Below are positions 62,560 to 64,000 of a DNA stretch of 64,000 nt, one piece after another (positions within the stretch are counted from its first letter, which is position 1; the number at the start of each line of letters is the position of its first letter). Position numbers and translations under genes: made by a program. The notes under the pieces are model-generated. The model was given only the letters and a program-made list of their open reading frames with translations. It had not been told where the DNA came from and ran no database searches. The stretch lies in NCBI RefSeq assembly GCF_964275005.1, contig NC_092695.1, positions 10,188,197 through 10,252,196 of the forward strand. The letters are read 5' to 3'. Source of the DNA: Diadema setosum (Eukaryota > Echinodermata > Echinoidea > Diadematoida > Diadematidae).

Positions 62560-64000
62560 TTTGAAATGAGAAAATGGGAGCATTTGCTGACATTTGTTAG
62601 CATCCGACATTTGTTTTAGCATTGTAAAAAGCCGAAAGTTACCGTTATTCATTTTTAAATGTAAGAGCAAACAACCGACATTCATTTTAGAATCTTACGG
62701 AGCTGAATACTATCCTAATCCATTTCCAAACGTGAAAGCAAACATCCGCTATTTGTTTTAGCATCTAACTGAGCGGATTAATACCATTAATCATTTCCAA
62801 ATGTTAAAGCAACAATCTGTTATTAATTTTTTGCATCGTACGGAGCAGAATATTACCGTTATTCATTTCAAACATCCGACATTTATTTCATTATCGAACG
62901 GAGCCGAATGTTACTGCTGTCCACTTCCGAAAGTGAAATGAATCATCTGACAATTATTTTATCATCGCATGGAGCCGAATGTTACTGTTTTTCATCTTTG
63001 AACGTCAAGGCAGACATCAGACATTTTGGACCATGAAACGTATAGCTGAATGTTACTGATATTTATAATTTCGAAATGTACCGTAGCAAATATCCAATAT
63101 TTTTTTAATCATCGTATGGGGCAGAATGTTACTGCTGTTCACTTCCAAACATGCCAAACGTAAAAGCAATCATTCGACATGTATTTTTAGCATCTTCCGG
63201 AGCTGAATGCTATTGACATTTACTTTCGAACGTAAAAGCACACATCCGGCATAAGTTATCAGCGTACGATACGGAGTTGAATATTATTGTTATTCACTTC
63301 AGAACATCAAAGCAAACATTCGACATTTATTTTAGCATCTTCCGGAGCTAAATGTTATTGCAATTTACTTTCGAACGTAAAAGCAAACATCCAGCATTTA
63401 TTTCATCATTGTCAGGAGTTGAATATTATTGTTACTCTTTTCCGAACGTCAAAGCAAACATCAAACATTAATTTTACCATTAAACGCAGCTGAATGTTAC
63501 TGTTATTCATTTCGAAATTTAAAAGCAAACATCAGACAGTTATTCTAGCATCATATGGACATGATGGAGCAGAATATTACTGCTATTTTCTTCCGAACAT
63601 AAAAACGATCATCTGACATCTATTTTAGCATCTTCCGGAGCCGAATGCTATTGCTATTTACTTTCGAAAGTATAAGGAAACATCCGACATTTATTTAACC
63701 ATCGTACGGAGTTGAATGTTATTGTTTTTCATTTCCGAACGTCATAGCAAAAATTCGACATTTATTTCAGCGTCTTCCGGAGCCGAATGTTATCCTTATT
63801 CATTTCCGAACGCAAAATCAAATATCTAACATTAGTTTTAGCACCATACGGAGCTGAGTCTTATCGTTATTCATTTCCAAAAGTATGAGCAAACATCCGA
63901 CATTTATTTCAGTATCATACCGAGTCGAATATTACCGTCATTCATTTCCACAATTAAACGCAAACCCCTGACATTTATTTTAGCATCTTACGTAGCCGAT
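62560..64000 (+). repeat. Diverged tandem array, unit about 70 bp, running off the window
   Basis: Repeats built on AGCATCTTCCGGAGCCGAAT, GTTATTGCTATTCATTTCCG, AACGTAAAAGCAAACATCCG and ACATTTATTTT recur about every 70 bases. About 20 units, perhaps 70-85% alike. No coding frame persists. Confidence 0.9.

Overview
This is animal genomic DNA. Genes are split into many short exons with GT-AG introns, the introns are full of transposable elements, and there are no prokaryotic gene clusters. The two protein genes are orthologues of well-known metazoan genes. The repeat content (families with TGACCTTTGACC and GACGGACG arrays, many small terminal-inverted-repeat elements, tRNA-derived SINEs, a DIRS-type retroelement) suggests a marine invertebrate deuterostome, most likely an echinoderm. 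The phylum-level call is an inference with moderate to low confidence.

Gene 1, minus strand, about 50.3 kb to base 20: a complete NEK1 (NIMA-related kinase 1) gene. I rebuilt 38 coding exons by hand. Every junction has GT/AG and compatible phase. The exons total 4080 nt, or 1359 codons plus stop. The order is: N-terminal Nek kinase (residues 1 to about 258), basic/coiled-coil region (about 300-680), a variable Ser/Pro/Gly-rich middle, an acidic stretch, and the conserved NEK1 C-terminus. The final exon is only 14 coding bases, across a 7.5-kb intron, and is followed by a 3' UTR with a poly(A) signal at 41-46.

Gene 2, plus strand, 50736-60729: NDUFA2 (complex I subunit B8), three coding exons, 96 residues. 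It is head-to-head with NEK1, so about 500 bp (50237-50735) probably acts as a shared divergent promoter. The two genes have no obvious functional link beyond this.

The remaining sequence is intronic or downstream and is mostly repeats. The most striking is a 5.5-kb DIRS-type tyrosine-recombinase-class retrotransposon (51892-57386) inside NDUFA2 intron 1. It keeps its inverted terminal repeats and an internal complementary region that joins the reverse complements of its two ends through a shared TTC. Its reverse transcriptase and RNase H frames are broken. Other elements are two piggyBac-like TTAA elements with G-tract hairpin ends (28412-29192, 57503-58285); three copies of a 1-kb TATGCCTCCGCCA element and two copies of a GTCCCCGCCG element, one nested inside the other and all carrying nuclear-receptor-like AGGTCAAAGGTCA motifs; a Tigger-like MITE; several palindromic MITE families; two tRNA-derived SINEs; and a tandem array of about 70 bp units from 62.6 kb to the window end. 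Two NEK1 splice sites lie at transposon edges, and one exon end with its splice donor is duplicated in the neighbouring intron.
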